From Brassica napus (Eukaryota; Streptophyta; Magnoliopsida; Brassicales; Brassicaceae): a DNA stretch of 64,000 nt. Of the stretch, positions 46,358 to 60,000 are shown piece after piece (position 1 is the stretch's first letter; every line of letters begins with the position of its first letter). The stretch lies in NCBI RefSeq assembly GCF_020379485.1, contig NC_063442.1, forward strand, positions 14,010,009 through 14,074,008, written 5' to 3'. The position numbers and the translations under genes are program-made. The notes under the pieces are model-generated. The model was not told the origin of the DNA, did not search any database, and saw only the letters and a list, made by a program, of their open reading frames with translations.

Positions 46358-46903
46358 GGGCAATTGTCAATAATAGCACCTTTTGAAGTTTATGTCACAA
46401 AAATAGCACTAGAAGGAGAAAGTCACAAAAATGACATTCATTAAAGGGTAAAATATCCCTAATACCCTTGATTTAAAATTAAATAAACAAACAAAAATAA
46501 ATAAAAATAAATAAAATAAAAATAAAAAAATGAAAAAAAGAAATTTTTTTTATAGTTTCAGATTATATTTTTTAGATTCAAAATTTTTATAATTTTTTTT
46601 TGAAATTTTTTTTTCGAATTTTTTTTTTTTCAAATTTTCTTTTTATAATTTAAAAATACTTTTGAAACTGTTTTTAAAATTTTTTATTTTTATTTTAGTA
46701 TTTATTTTTTATAAAATTTTAAACCCTAATTCCAAAACCCCACCCCCTTAACTATAAACCTTAAGGTTTGTATTAATTAACCCAAGGGGTATAAGTGTAT
46801 ATTTACCTCTTTAATGAAACCTATTTTTGTGACTTTGAGCCTTGAATGCTACTTTGGGAACAAAAACTTGGTTTTGGTTTGGTGCTATCATAGTCTTTTT
46901 CTC
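46358..46903. mobile_element. Mutator-like MITE (second family)
   Basis: The left end gggcaattgtcaataatagc and the reverse-complemented right end gagaaaaagactatgatagc align and continue into agtcacaaaaat and cattaaag words shared by both arms, about 100 bases of imperfect inverted repeat. A 9-bp duplication aaataaaat (46349-46357, 46904-46912) is perfect. The core is an AT-rich homopolymer-laden stretch. It lies about 400 bp upstream of the kinase transcript. Confidence 0.85.
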
Positions 46904-47299
46904 AAATAAAATGAAGGAAAATATTTGAATTGTTGAAAAAGAAAATAAAAACAAAGTAAGAAAAGTCAAGGGAAGTATCTATCATCCATCTGTTACAACT
47001 TGGAACGGAGAGGAGAGAATAAAAGGAAAACTGGGAGAGGCGGCCATCAAAACTCCAAAATATACGGTTCAGATTGGCGAAGACGTCTTCAATAATCATC
47101 AACGGTCAAGAGGTAGAGTATTACCGTACGTTTGGTTGCAGACGATTATAGCTACCACCCACATACACGACCATAATATTGCTTTTTTTTTCTTGGACAA
47201 CCACGACCATAATATTGCTCAATAATTATATATTCCTTTTTAGGTGAGATATTATAAAGGAGGTTAGGTCTTTTCATTTTTAATAGTTATCACGAGAAC

Positions 47300-48608
47300 C
47301 TCACAAAAATACGCGGCAAGGAGAGAGAGAGAGAGAGAGAGAGAGAGCGGTGGAGTCGTAAGTTTGCGTAGGCGATAACGTTTTTTTCCCGTCGTCGGAG
47401 ACGGAGGTTATGCCTTTTGGCTCTTGAGGTAATCACAGATCTCTCCGATTTTCACCGATTGCGATTTTGTTTCCTTCGTTAATGATGTTCCCTTTCGCTT
47501 TTGTGCTTCAATCGGATTGATTTGGGGTTGTTGTTTGATCGGAGTCGCGTTTCGGAGATCTGACGCAGTCGAATTTGACGTATCCGACTCGTTTTCGTGT
47601 TTTGGATCATAATCAGATGAATTGGGATCTAGTCTGTGCTCCGTTGATTGCAATTAGGGTTTCTTAGGATTCTTGTGATATTGATTTAAATTAGTGATGT
47701 TTTGTGTGAATGAACAGGTTATATTAAGCTTTCATTTCAAGTGCCTTTTGAGATATGGAACAAGATTACATCTGCTCAGGCTGCTACAAGTTTCGGGTTT
47801 CTTCGTTGCAAGAAGCACTCGATTTGCGGTTTCTTGCGCTCTCAGGTTTCCTTGGTGGCTCTTTCGTCAACTGCACTTAGTGGTACCTACCACCTTCTTC
47901 TCTGCATCTTACTGATGCAACTTTCTAATACATGGTGATATATTTGAGGACACCTAGCTCTAACTTTGATTATGATAATAAGGAAATATGAGGTTTAGAA
48001 AGATTTTTGGGAGTATGAATACAGAAATATGGAAATTTTGAGAAAATGAAATAATTATATCTAGAATTTAGGAAATCTCAAAAAGGAATGATATAGAGTT
48101 TAGAGAGATCTTATTCTTTCCTGAATGTTCTTTTTACGTCATATTCTTTGAAACCTGATTGTTTGTGTGGCGTCTTTGTATTTTACAGGGCTCATGTCTG
48201 CAAGTTATCGCTTCTTCGCATAGTCCTGAAGCCTCATCTAAACTTGGTCCTTTCAGTAAAAAAACTGTGTTAGTCCACTATTCCATGTCTGGTTCTTATG
48301 GGAGCTGACTAACGAAGGATCTACAAGCTTCTTTTCAAGTTTTGGCATGTCGTAGCTTTGATAGTCTTTTCCTAGAGTCTCTGAACGTTCCTTCCTGTTG
48401 GTTCATTGCGTCTTCCAGTCCTCAATATGTTCTGCCTTCTTCTCTTGGTGTCTTTCTTTTGCCTTGCTGGTCAACCGATTGATTTTCAAAGTAAATAACG
48501 GCGAGCCTACCTAGCGCGAGAAACTTTGAGTTTGCTACCATACGAACAACTGGAAACAGAAGTTACATACAAAAATTTAAGGAGATACTTTACTTTACTG
48601 TAGTGGGG
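47300..48608 (+). other. Kinase gene 5' leader region with introns
   Basis: A (GA)n tract at 47321-47347 and a GC-richer segment (47345-47440) mark a likely first noncoding exon. gcttttgaggtaatca-like donors and later splice-like sequence before 48609 suggest a leader with one or more introns. Short frames (73 and 65 codons near 47700-47930) overlap each other and look like leader sequence. No separate gene is supported. Confidence 0.5.
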
Positions 48609-50893
48609 ATGGAAAGGTAGGTTTGATTTCTCTTATCTTTGGCTTCAGACCCCTTGGTTTATATAATTCATGTTTACTTTTTTGATGCCGTATGCAAACT
48701 GCAGGTATAATTTAATCAAAGAAGTTGGTGATGGAACTTTTGGGAATGTTTGGCGAGCTGTCAATAAACAGACGGGTGAAGTTGTAAGTTGTTTTTTTCC
48801 GAGAGGTGCTTCTGTACTATTAGTATTTGTACTTGTTTTTTAGGGTACTGAAGTTTTCGATGGACAGGTTGCAATTAAAAAAATGAAGAAGAAGTATTTC
48901 TCTTGGGAAGAATGTATTAATCTGAGGGAAGTGAAGGTACCGTATCTTCTTTACTGAAAGTTATCAGTATATTTTTCTTGTATATCTACTGATTCCTCTT
49001 TTTTCTCATATTAGTCACTTAGCAGAATGAATCATCCAAACATTGTGAAGCTGAAGGAAATAATCCGGGAGAATGATATCCTATACTTTGTGTTCGAGTA
49101 CATGGTATACTTCTTGCTACTTTTGATTGGATCTTGATGCCACAGCTTTTTCTTCTCCATTGTCCTAAATATTCTTTCTTTTCTTACTCGACCAGGAGTG
49201 CAATCTTTACCAGCTTATGAAGGATCGTCCCAAGCTTTTTGCGGAATCTGATATACGAAATTGGTGCTTTCAAGTCTTTCAAGGCCTTTCTTACATGCAT
49301 CAGCGTGGATACTTCCACCGTGATCTTAAGCCAGGTAATTGATAGCCTTGAGTTGCCAATGGGTGTTTTTTTCTTTCAGTTTCCAGGGTTTTCTAACGCA
49401 GTCATAGTTAAATATTTTGTCAATGATCATATGCATTTTTTTCATGCTGCAGAAAATTTATTAGTCTCTAAAGATGTCATTAAGATTGCTGATCTTGGCC
49501 TGGCCCGGGAGATTGATTCGAGTCCACCTTATACAGAGTATGTCTCGACACGCTGGTAAGGTTCACTTCCCTGATCTGTTGAAAGGAGCTCTTAAGAAAA
49601 TCATTTATTTATAGTGAGATGCTACCTGTACATATGGCTAATGTGTCTAAATTTCTAACAGGTACAGGGCCCCTGAAGTACTACTACAGTCATATGTGTA
49701 CACGTCAAAAGTTGGTTAGTGTTCTCAAAGTTCCAATAAAAAGAAGTGTCTTTCAATATGGTGTTGGTCCATTTCTTAACAATGGTGTAATGTTGACTGT
49801 TTTAGATATGTGGGCAATGGGCGCTATTCTGGCTGAGCTGTTGTCTCTTCGTCCTCTCTTTCCTGGAGCTAGGTATTTGTCAAATGGTTTATAAAATTGA
49901 TTAAAGTAGTGTTGCGGATGTGATGCTAAGCTAAATTTATCTTTTAATGTGTGCAGTGAGGCAGATGAGATCTACAAAATCTGCAGTGTGATAGGTAGCC
50001 CAACTGAAGAGACATGGTTGGAGGGGCTTAATCTTGCTAGCGTCATCAATTACCAATTCCCTCTGGTAACGTTTTGTCAATCTTCAACGTTTCTGGTGAA
50101 AGTAGTGTCACGGACTTTGTATCTTTGGTTACTAGTAATAATTCGTTTGTTTTCGTGCAGCTTCCGGGTGTACACCTCTCAAGCTTGATGCCATATGCTA
50201 GTGCAGAGGCCGTTAACCTTGTTGAGCGTCTCTGCTCATGGGATCCCTGTGATAGGCCGACTGCTGCAGAGGCTTTGCAGCATCCGTTCTTCCAGAGTTG
50301 CTACTATGTTCCACCATCTCTCCGTGCCAAACCGTCTGTTGGACAGAGAGGGTCTCTCGAGCATCAGCAGCAATCCTTCAAGAGGTTGCCTGCGACTTTG
50401 ACCAGTACTGCTAATAATAATAAGGCGTTCAACAGTTATGCTACTCCAAAGGCGAATGCTCTTCCTTACGGTGCTTGTCAGACCCAGAGGAAGCAGGAGA
50501 TGTCTAATAAGATTAACCAGGAGACATCATGGAACAGCAAACCTGTGGGAAGTTATAATGTCAGAGATGCTAAGTATATACCACCACCTGGAAGGAAGAG
50601 TCCTCGTAAGTGAAGTCACATATTCTTTTTCTTTTCCCTGGTCGTATAGTTTTGATTATTAATAAAATGTATGCACATCTGCAGCATCAATGAACAAGAA
50701 GTGGGTCTTTCCTCGTGGGCCATCAGAGAATGCAAATAAACTGGCAAATGCTGCGGCGGTGGGAGGTGGAAGATGGAGTCAAAGGCAGACACAACAACCG
50801 GCGATGAAGGCAGGGTGGGTGGGGGATAGTGGTGACATGTTTCTCAGACCTACACAGCCTCCCAATCACTACTCTAGGAGAATTGCTGGTTAA
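48609..50893 (+). CDS. MAK/MHK-type Ser/Thr protein kinase, 456 aa
   Basis: I threaded eleven coding exons: 48609-48616, 48705-48783, 48868-48936, 49015-49104, 49196-49334, 49453-49555, 49662-49714, 49806-49872, 49957-50065, 50161-50605 and 50685-50893. They total 1371 nt. It begins [19 protein letters not shown], with an 8-nt first coding exon. Kinase signatures: Gly loop GDGTFG (11-16), Lys33 in VAIKK, HRDLKPEN (Asp125), DLG instead of DFG (142-144), TEY in the activation loop (156-158), and YRAPE. The C-terminal third (about 290-456) is Gln/Asn/Pro-rich, low complexity, ending HYSRRIAG. It fits the plant MHK/MAK group (CMGC kinases between CDKs and MAPKs; At5g45430/At4g19110 type). The DLG variant is, as I recall, also found in Arabidopsis relatives. 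Substrates are unknown. Confidence 0.93.
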
Positions 50894-53346
50894 TGGTCCA
50901 AGGGTCTTTCCTATGACCCCACACTCATCGTCATCTACTACTACCCGAGAGTCCAAGTCGAAAGTTTGAAGACTGTTGATTGCCTTTTATTTGTGTTTCT
51001 TCTTCCAAAGCTCTCTTGTTTATCTATGGATCTTTCCTCTTTCTGTTCTTGACGTTTTGAATTTAAGTGTGTGTATGGAGTATTCTTTTCATTTTCACAA
51101 TGAAGCTCTCGACTTTTGGAACAATCTTTCTATTGCGTGTAATTTTAATAACTACTGTTTTAGAAAAGAGCTAGGTCCATTTATTCTGCATTTCGCTTCA
51201 GCGATGGGTGACAGAATGAGTGGTTCGTTCTCTTCTCCCTGTTCGACCCCCTCAACACAACTATTACATAATATGATTGATAATTGTTTTGGAAGTTCCT
51301 AACTGTTAGCAATAAAATCGTACATCTCTAAAATATCACATTTTTTTATCTCGAGATTTATTTCTTAAATAATAAAAGTTTGTAAAATTTTCTTATTTTT
51401 AGTTTGTTATTTAACATCTTTAGATATTATATTATCATATTGATAAATGCATATCCATTATTTTCTACCATTAGTTTATGTTATTTTCAAACTATTTATT
51501 GTTAATCTTCTTTATAAAATTTATTAAAATTTTCAACTAACTTATAGACAGATCTCGTTAGACTCTTTACTTTTTTTTTCTATATTATACTTATTGTTTT
51601 CAAAATATCTTTACTCGATATAGTTCTTTGAAGATCATTTTAAATGTTATATGTTATTTAAAATCTATAATTTTATCTGTGAATCATATTAACGATTTAA
51701 GATAATTCATTATGGAGTTTTCTTAAATGACTATAATTTTAATTTTTGAGATTACACTCATGTTAAATATATTTTATTATCACATAGTTGATTAGTTTTT
51801 ATTGTATATTGTGAATGTAACAGACTAAAAGAATTTGTATCAAAACATAAGATACCAATGTTGATTAAATTTCTAATTGTTAATGAGTAAATAAATTTGT
51901 CAATTTCTTTTGATTAATAAAAAATAATTTAAAACTCATAATAGACAGTTTTTAATAATATGTGTTTACACAAGTGGCTTACTCTTACCAGCCACTCTTT
52001 TAAAACAAAACTTTTGTAAATTCTAGAAAATCAAAGAATGAAGTGACTCAGTAGAAAAAAAAATCGAAATTAACTAATATTTTAGTTTGTTTAGAAATTT
52101 GTGTAACACATTATAAATTTAGATGATTTCTATAGTCCATGATCATATCAACTTACATAACTCCATAAAAATGATATTTCATTTTCCTAATATGACGTTC
52201 CTGTATTGGTTTAAGCTATGCAATCTTGTTTGGTTTCTATCACCCAATTCTGACAGAGTCCCTGACGGATTCACGCAGTATCTGGCGTTGTCCTTTAAAC
52301 GAATCCAACATTCTTGTTGTAAACCTCCAATTTAAAGAGCACCCTGAAGTTTCTGTATCACCACAAATCCGAAGATCAGAAAAGTGGATGGAGCAACAAG
52401 ATCTACTTAATTCTGCACTAAGCATCCGGTTTGTTGCTTGTAATCATTTACGTTCTTTTTCTTTGTCTGAACTTGTTGCGTGTTGAATAACGACCCGCTT
52501 TGAAATATCATCTTACCTGCTTTCTTTCCTCTGTTTTCTGTTGTAAGATATTTCTGCAGAAAAATCCCAGGTAGGCATGGTCTTCTGTTCTTGTCTGGGT
52601 GAACAAGACCTTTACTTTGATTGTTCTTCTTTGTCAAATAACAGTCCTGTTTAAAACAAACAGTTTATGGTAAACATTTGAGTTACATAAAGTCGGAATA
52701 TTTATTTATTCAGAGTCTCGGAGACAGATAGCTCAAATGAAGTTACATTGCGCTGATGAGACATGAAAAGTTTTAAGCATTTTGTTATGGGTTTGTTTTG
52801 TGTATATTGTTTACTTTATAGTCTTGAAATAACGATCATCAAGTGTTATTGTTACACTCCAGGTTTATAAACTTCATACCATGCTAATATTATCTTTCTC
52901 TTCTTTTTTTCTTGTCTATTCCTCGTATTTGTGATGATTCTTGAGTGCTGAGTTAATTGTGTGTATTTAAAATCTGAGACTGAGAACTTCAGAGGCAAGG
53001 CCACAGCCAGGGGGATAGTTGCATACTTCAGTTAATCCGGGTAAAACCAAACGAGATGTACAATGTCCCAAAGTTAAAAAAAAAACACAAAGAGTAGCAT
53101 ATGCGGTACAAATGTGCAGACCGAGTGAGCAGATCGCTGTCTTAATTCTAGGGCCACAATGAAATGATTTGTGGAATCTTCAAAGAATGAAATAAATGAA
53201 AATGTAGTATGAAAAGCCAGCATGCAATTTAAATTTAATACTCACAATGTTATTCACAATAAAGAGCGCCTTCTTTTAGGGATCTCCACATTCAAGCATT
53301 GGATCCATAATGCAGAGAAAAAAATGAAAGTAATTTAATAAGCATA
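50894..53346. other. Long intergenic stretch with a possible decayed exon
   Basis: 50894-51310 is kinase trailer and flank. 51310-52110 is AT-rich with nothing visible. At 52220-52480 a less AT-rich patch has plus frames of 70 and 86 codons (one ends EKWMEQQDLLNSALSIR) and an overlapping minus frame. Without homology this might be a decayed exon of a lost gene. 52490-53340 shows no gene. Confidence 0.45.
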
Positions 53347-53930
53347 CTAGATTTTGATCTGCGCTTTCAAAGCGCGGATTTTTTTTTTCAATTGACAAAT
53401 ATTTAATAAATATCATATTTTCATATATTTATGTTTTATTTTATAAAAGACTTAAACTTTTTATCTTTTTTTATCGTATTTCATTATAAATGACTATTTA
53501 TGTTTAAAAAATTAAACTTTATTTCTTTAATGAATTAAGTTGGTATAACTCTGATAAATTAATTTTATTATATGGTTAATATTTTAATAAAAAAATTATA
53601 TACTTTTAATAAAGATTTATACTTTTCAATAAAAAAATCAATTTTTTATGAATGCTTAAATTATATTAAGAAAAGAAAAAAAATAATAATTAAGAATAGT
53701 TGAAAAAAAATTATTTGAACTTGGACTCAATGGTCCAAAGGAAAAAAAATGTGAGAATTAGATCTGATTTCTTAAGCGGCTCAAATGGCCCAAGAGAGAT
53801 AGAGCTGTATCCGAAAAAAATAACCCAATATAAATGTGTTATTAATATTACTTGATTGTCATGCAATGTTAGTAAAGAAAAATGCAGATTAAAGTAAAAA
53901 AATAATAAGATCTTGCTTTAACAGTATAGA
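53347..53930 (-). mobile_element. Short non-autonomous Helitron
   Basis: On the minus strand it starts TCTATACTGTTAAAGCAAGA at 53930 and ends with the hairpin gcgctttgaaagcgc (53375-53361) followed by CTAG (53350-53347). Host A (53346) and T (53931) flank it on the plus strand. Length is 584 bp, with no coding capacity. Confidence 0.8.
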
Positions 53931-54351
53931 TATCTCTATATGATCTATTGATTTATGGATCAACTAAAATGGAAGTAAATATATAAGAATTGACAAAATT
54001 TAGTTTTAAAAAGAAAGAAATACTGTTGACAAAAGGAAAAAAAAGAAAGAAATACTGATAAAGATTTAATGAATTGTAAGCAGATTCCAACTTTCCCAAT
54101 CATTGTGTAGTCACTTCAATTTTTGCCAGCTAATATGTGATCCATTTCAGTAAAATATAGAGGGTACAAATCTAAACTATTCAGAAAGCTAAGGGGGTTT
54201 ATAAAAATATGACAGCTAATAAGAAGAGAGAGAGAGAGAGCCTTTCGTCATCTTTATATAAATACTCTCCCCTCCCTCACTTTTCCCGTCTTCTTCTTTC
54301 TCCCAGACTCTTTTCTCGTTTTCACCTGAGGAAAAAAAAAGAAAAGAAGAA

Positions 54352-54354
<3 letters not shown>

Positions 54355-54399
<45 letters not shown>
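54355..54399. repeat. (CT)n tract in the MOB1 5' leader
   Basis: About 22 CT units ending 15 bases before the MOB1 start codon, with a shorter (GA) run upstream at 54223-54241. CT-rich leaders are common in plant genes and may act as a promoter or translation element. The apparent Ser-Leu and Arg-Glu frames here are artefacts. Confidence 0.9.
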
Positions 54400-54402
<3 letters not shown>

Positions 54403-54414
54403 CGCTTTATAGCC

Positions 54415-56215
54415 ATGAGTCTGTTTGGATTGGGAAGGTTAGATTCTTCTTTCTATGCGTCAATTTTGTATTCAATTACGATATAAGGCGATATAGTTTG
54501 CAATCTCAGATCTGTTTTGAATAATATGATATGAAAAGCTAGTGTTGATCTTGTTTCTTTTGTGATCCTGGTACATTTTGTATTGTGCAGGATCACCAAT
54601 TCATGTTGTGATTTTTTTTATTTCATGATCGAATCATTTCAATCAGAATAAAATATCGAATCAGAATATATGATCTAAAGTTCCTGTGGTTGCTGATTCG
54701 TTTCTTATTGTTTGGCATACAATAATTTGATTTTAAATTTTTGTATGAAATTGATGATTAATTTGTTATTTGGCCAGATCTTACAATGAACATTTTTCTT
54801 GATTAAATCACAGCCTTTGCTTACTGATTCGTTTTGTTTTAATTATTCATAGAAATCAGAAGACGTTCCGTCCTAAGAAGAGCGCACCTTCTGGAAGCAA
54901 GGTGCTTCTTTTTTGATAATCTGCAGCTGTTGTCATTAGATGAATGAATGAACGAACAGTTAAGGTTTCTGTGATATGTGTATATATAGGGTGCACAGCT
55001 TCGACAGCATATAGATGCGACTTTAGGGAGTGGCAACTTGAGAGAAGCTGTTCGACTTCCTCCTGGAGAGGATGCCAACGAATGGCTTGCTGTCAACAGT
55101 CAGTCTCTCTCATGCTTTTTTTGTGCTGATCATTGCTTTTATATTCTTGAAATTATTTTGTTGATATTTTACCTTTTTTTTTTGTTTGTTGCGTGTTTCG
55201 TTTCAGCTGTGGATTTCTTTAATCAGGTGAACTTGCTCTATGGTACCCTTACCGAGTTCTGCACTCCTGATAACTGTCCTACTATGACTGCTGGCCCCAA
55301 GTATGCTTCTCTCTTCTCTCTTTTTCTATGTCTTATTCCCAAAAATAATTGAATTCTAAGATTATTCTATGGGGGTATAGTGAGAGTGGTATGTAGCGTG
55401 TTTATGCATATTCATTTGTTACGTAGATCTGTGTAGCAGTTCTGATTAATCATGCAAGCAAAATCGAGATCTATTAATACAATGAACGTGGCCAACTACG
55501 AACCTATGTGCTCCATCATTCTCTGTTACTATCTATTCTTTCTTTTGACAAGTCACAAAAACAATTTTGCAGGTACGAGTATAGATGGGCAGATGGTGTC
55601 CAGATCAAGAAGCCAATAGAGGTTTCTGCTCCGAAGTATGTCGAGTATTTGATGGATTGGATCGAGACACAACTCGATGATGAGACTTTATTTCCTCAAA
55701 GGCTTGGTAATTAATAATAAATAATAATTATTGTCCATGAGCTCTAAAAGAGAATATCATATATCCTAAAAATGTTAATTTTATTGTGTGAACTTTGCAG
55801 GAGCACCATTTCCTCAGAACTTCAAGGATGTGGTGAAGACAATATTTAAACGACTGTTCCGTGTGTATGCCCACATATACCATTCTCATTTCCAGAAAAT
55901 CGTTAGCCTTAAAGAAGAAGCTCATCTCAACACTTGCTTCAAACACTTTATCCTCTTTACTCATGTGAGTTTCTTCTCCTCTTTCTAATTTTTAAGGGTG
56001 TGAATAATTAGGAAATGTTTTATACAAATATTGCACTGAAATACAATTTTCTACGAACATAAAAAAGTATTGAAAGCTTTATAATATTCTGTAGATTGTC
56101 TCCTTAACTTTGGGGCCATTTCATGTGTTGGTATTGGCAGGAGTTTGGACTGATTGACAAGAAAGAACTGGCGCCTCTACAAGAGCTCATAGAATCTATC
56201 ATTTCACCTTACTGA
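54415..56215 (+). CDS. MOB1: MOB1 kinase-activator scaffold, 215 aa
   Basis: Seven exons: 54415-54437, 54853-54901, 54990-55098, 55207-55300, 55573-55706, 55801-55964 and 56141-56215. Together 648 nt including TGA, exactly the 215 residues of plant MOB1. It starts [20 protein letters not shown]. The Mob1/phocein zinc site is complete: Cys79 and Cys84 in CTPDNC, and His161 and His166 in HIYHSH. MOB1 binds and activates NDR/LATS-type AGC kinases (SIK1-type upstream kinases in Arabidopsis) and affects growth, cytokinesis and auxin response. It lies head to tail with the EDR2-type gene 0.8 kb downstream, the same pairing I recall at At5g45550-At5g45560 and At4g19045-At4g19040. Confidence 0.97.
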
Positions 56216-57037
56216 GCAAAACGCCAATTTCAGATTTTAAAATCAAAAGAAATAAATTATAAATGGTAATGGTAATATGGTTTTTAATTATAAATCTATC
56301 CGAGTTTGTTTCAAGTTTTTTTTCTTTCTTCCTAATTTCTCTGTAAAATTTTAAACATTTACTATGTAAGAAATCCGAAGTCGAGTCCTCGACTACCGAC
56401 CCTTTATTCATGTGTTTTCATGTGAAAGAAAAAGGAACTTTACATTATTTTATTGATTTTTAAAAATGATGATTTATATTTACCGTTAAGCATCTCGAAT
56501 CAAACAACACTCTTCAACCATCATTATTAAGCCTACATTGGACTTACGCCTGTTAATGGAACGTGAAAAAGGGTGCAAAAGCTGGCATGAGTAGTCAATT
56601 AAATGAAATTAAAAATCCTTAAATTAATTGTACAGTTTCAGATGTATTCACTTTATACTTATTATTTTCTCTTAATTAAATTTCACTTTTTTTCAGGACA
56701 CATTCATTCACTGCGTCTCTCTTCGACTTTATTTTTAATTGTCTCTATTTAGCTTTCGAGCTTTTTTTTTTCTCTGATAAAAGTTGAATTTTTCGTTATC
56801 GTTTTGAAAATTTCGTGATTATACAGAAATTTCAAACCTTTTGCGAACACTCTCATCATAAATCTTCAGAAAAAGAAAGAGAGAATCAAACCACCAGATT
56901 CCTTAGCCGATGATCCAATCACGTCTCTGATCTCACGCGGGAATACACTTTTCCGATTTGGATCTAAGATTCCGATTTCTGTGGGACATTGTTTGTCCCT
57001 TAAATATCTTCGTCTTTGGGCGTGAGAAGGTAGAAAA
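56216..57037. other. MOB1-EDR2 intergenic region
   Basis: Contains the MOB1 trailer and the EDR2-type promoter and leader. An AT-rich part (56400-56760) is followed by a CT-rich leader (56700-57030). Minus frames of 70 and 79 codons are unsupported. Confidence 0.6.
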
Positions 57038-60000
57038 ATGTCAAAGATTGTGTACGAGGGATGGATGGTGAGATACGGAAGGAGGAAGATCGGACGATCG
57101 TACATTCATATGAGGTACTTCGTGTTGGAGCCTCGTCTTCTCGCGTATTACAAGAAGAAGCCACAGGATAATCAGGTGAACCATCCCCCCACCCATATAT
57201 ATTATCTTTTGATCACAATTGCGTGTAGATCTCTGTGGATGCTGATTTGCCGAAATCGAGAATGTGATGGTTGTTGAGGAGCTAGAGACTTAATTCTCTA
57301 ATGGATGATCTTTTTACTTGTTGACGTAGCTTCCTATCAAGACCATGGTGATCGATGGCAACTGTAGAGTTGAGGATCGAGGCTTGAAGACTCATCATGG
57401 TCACGTCAGTCTTCTTCCTTTTTTTTTTAATCCTACTGGTTTTAGTGCTTATGCGTCATTTACTGTAGAATGTGGTTTTGTGCCAACCTTTTTTTAATCT
57501 TATTTATTTAGGCTTTGGACTCTACTTACTCTTCTGATTTTGTGAAATTTACATCACCATACTGATGGTTTTTGATGGCTGAGTTCTAAATATTTCTGGA
57601 CAAAGGAACAGTGTATTTAATTGGGAAATGTACTAACTCTTGAGAATCAGTTGATATGTTTCCTCGTGCCAAGTTTATTTATCCTTGACTGTAATGTCAC
57701 TGCAATTTCTTATCTTCTTCGACTCTGTTTTTGCAGATGGTTTACGTGTTGTCTGTTTATAACAAGAAAGAGAAGAGCCACAGAATCACGGTATCTTTTC
57801 TTTTCTTTCTGAGAATAGATCACATTAGTTTTAATGCTTCTTGTTAGTTCATGGGGGTGTATCTTCTTGCTAGATGGCGGCATTCAACATCCAGGAAGCT
57901 TTAATGTGGAAGGAAAAAATCGAGTACGTCATTGATCAGGTCTGTCATTTCTGTCTCGTGAATCGCAAACTTTTCTGCCATATCTTTAAGTTTCTGTCTT
58001 TGTACCATAGGGTAACTATTATCAGGCAAATCTGTAGATTGGTGCTTATCTAATAATGGCTTTGTGTTTTGTGCTGTTGCAGCATCAAGACTCCCTAGTT
58101 CCTAGTGGTCAGCAATATGTTTCTTTTGAATATAAGCCTGGAATGGATGTTGAAAGGACTGCTTCATCGTCAGACCATGAAAGCCCGTGAGTGCTTAGTT
58201 GAACATTATTTCTTTATTTCTGCTGGCATGTTAACTTTTATCTGCCGACAACTCATTTACGTGGGTTGCTTGATCATATGTTTCTCTGCCTTAGTCATAA
58301 GTTATCGTCATGGAGTACAATTATCTCCTCTTCCTTCACAGAGAGTAAATCTGACATGTGTTGAGGATTGTGGTCTTTATCATGGAAAAGGAAGTTGTGG
58401 TTTACGGATAATGATAATGAAATAAGCTTTTAAAATGGATCATTAATCCCTGTTAAATACTAATGGTAAGCTAATCATCATTCTTAATATTAGATGGCTT
58501 TTCAATTCTGTTATGTTAGCTCTCAATCTTTCTAAGAATTTGACAAATGCCAGAAGATGCTAATCTAGTGCATTATGTGGATAGTGACCAGTATCGTTTG
58601 ATATATTATTTCTGTTGATGTATGGCACTGTTTTCTTATGATGACATTTGTATACTTATATTTATGCAGAAATATTATTTGCAATTTTCTTCAGGTTCAG
58701 TGCGCTGGAGGATGAAGATGACTCTCGACCTGATTTATTGAGGAGGACAACTATTGGAAATGGTTTTGCCTAATTCTTTTCTACATGGACAATTATTCTC
58801 AGCAGCGATCGTGAATGAAATCTAATTACCTCAAACAAACGTGCAGGCCCTCCGGAATCTATATTTGACTGGACTAAGGAGTTGGGTTCCGAGTTGTCTA
58901 ACCATAATTCCAGCAACCAAGCATTTTCAAGAAAACACTGGCGTCTCCTTCAGTGCCAAAATGGTTAGTGGTTATGCATGGTTTCTGAAAGTATCATCAT
59001 TTCTGCAAGGCATTACAGTTGTCTTTTGGATCTGTATCCCTCCTAAGACCTGTAATGTTTGTGCCTGTTATCTGCTTCAGAATAAATTTCCACTGCTATA
59101 CAATCAATCTATAGATCAAATATCAGTCAATGATAAAGGTTGAATTTGGGCCTAATCTTCTCTCTTATACATTTGGCAGGGCTTCGGATTTTTGAAGAGC
59201 TACTTGAAGTTGACTATCTTGTATGGAAGCGCTTAATAGCTTTTTATACTTATGGCATTATTTCGTCTTGATTACATAGTAAGTTTATTCAGTCAAAAAT
59301 CATCATTTGCAATGCTAAACATGCAGCCAAGAAGCTGCAGCAGAGCAATGAAGGCTGTTGGTGTAGTGGAGGCCACATGTGAGGAAATATTCAAGCTTGT
59401 GATGAGCATGGATGGCACTCGATATGAGTAGGTGTTTCTCCGTTTTCTTTATTCTCATTCATATATTCAGGTTAAAAGAGATCATTTATATGGTTGTCCT
59501 TTTTTATTCAGTTTCTTATAGTTAGACGCTTTGTTGTCTGGAAAAGTTTCTAAGATAATTTGTTGCAGTAAAACAGAATTAAATCGCCGATGTTGGGTCT
59601 TTATTTTTTCTGTTTCCACACCCTACGTAATGTCTGGCCCAAAGCTCTCTATCAATAATATATAAGAAAGTATATTTTCGTGGGTTCTGATCTGCGATCT
59701 GAAGCTCTCAGTTTCCATCTTTTCTTATGGTCTGGCAGGTGGGACTGCAGTTTTCACAATGGGAGATTAGTGGAAGAGGTGGATGGTCACACAGCAATAC
59801 TATATCACAGACTACTGCTCGACTGGTTTCCAATGTAATATTATACCCGAAACATAATCTGCTGTCACACTCCCATCCTCTACGAAATAGACCAGTTATC
59901 TTGGGGGCTCTAGGTTTTATGGAGATTTTCTTTTATTTTGTTTACCTTAGTCCATGCTTCTGAAAAAAACAGTGGAAAGGATTTACAAGGCCACTATAAT

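Noticed and set aside
50074..50613. A separate 179-residue gene
   Set aside because: It is kinase exon 10 with intron read-through at the 5' side. The first residues are intronic.
52407..52637. 76-codon minus frame
   Set aside because: No recognisable domain and no splice-compatible partners. Overlaps a plus frame of equal quality.
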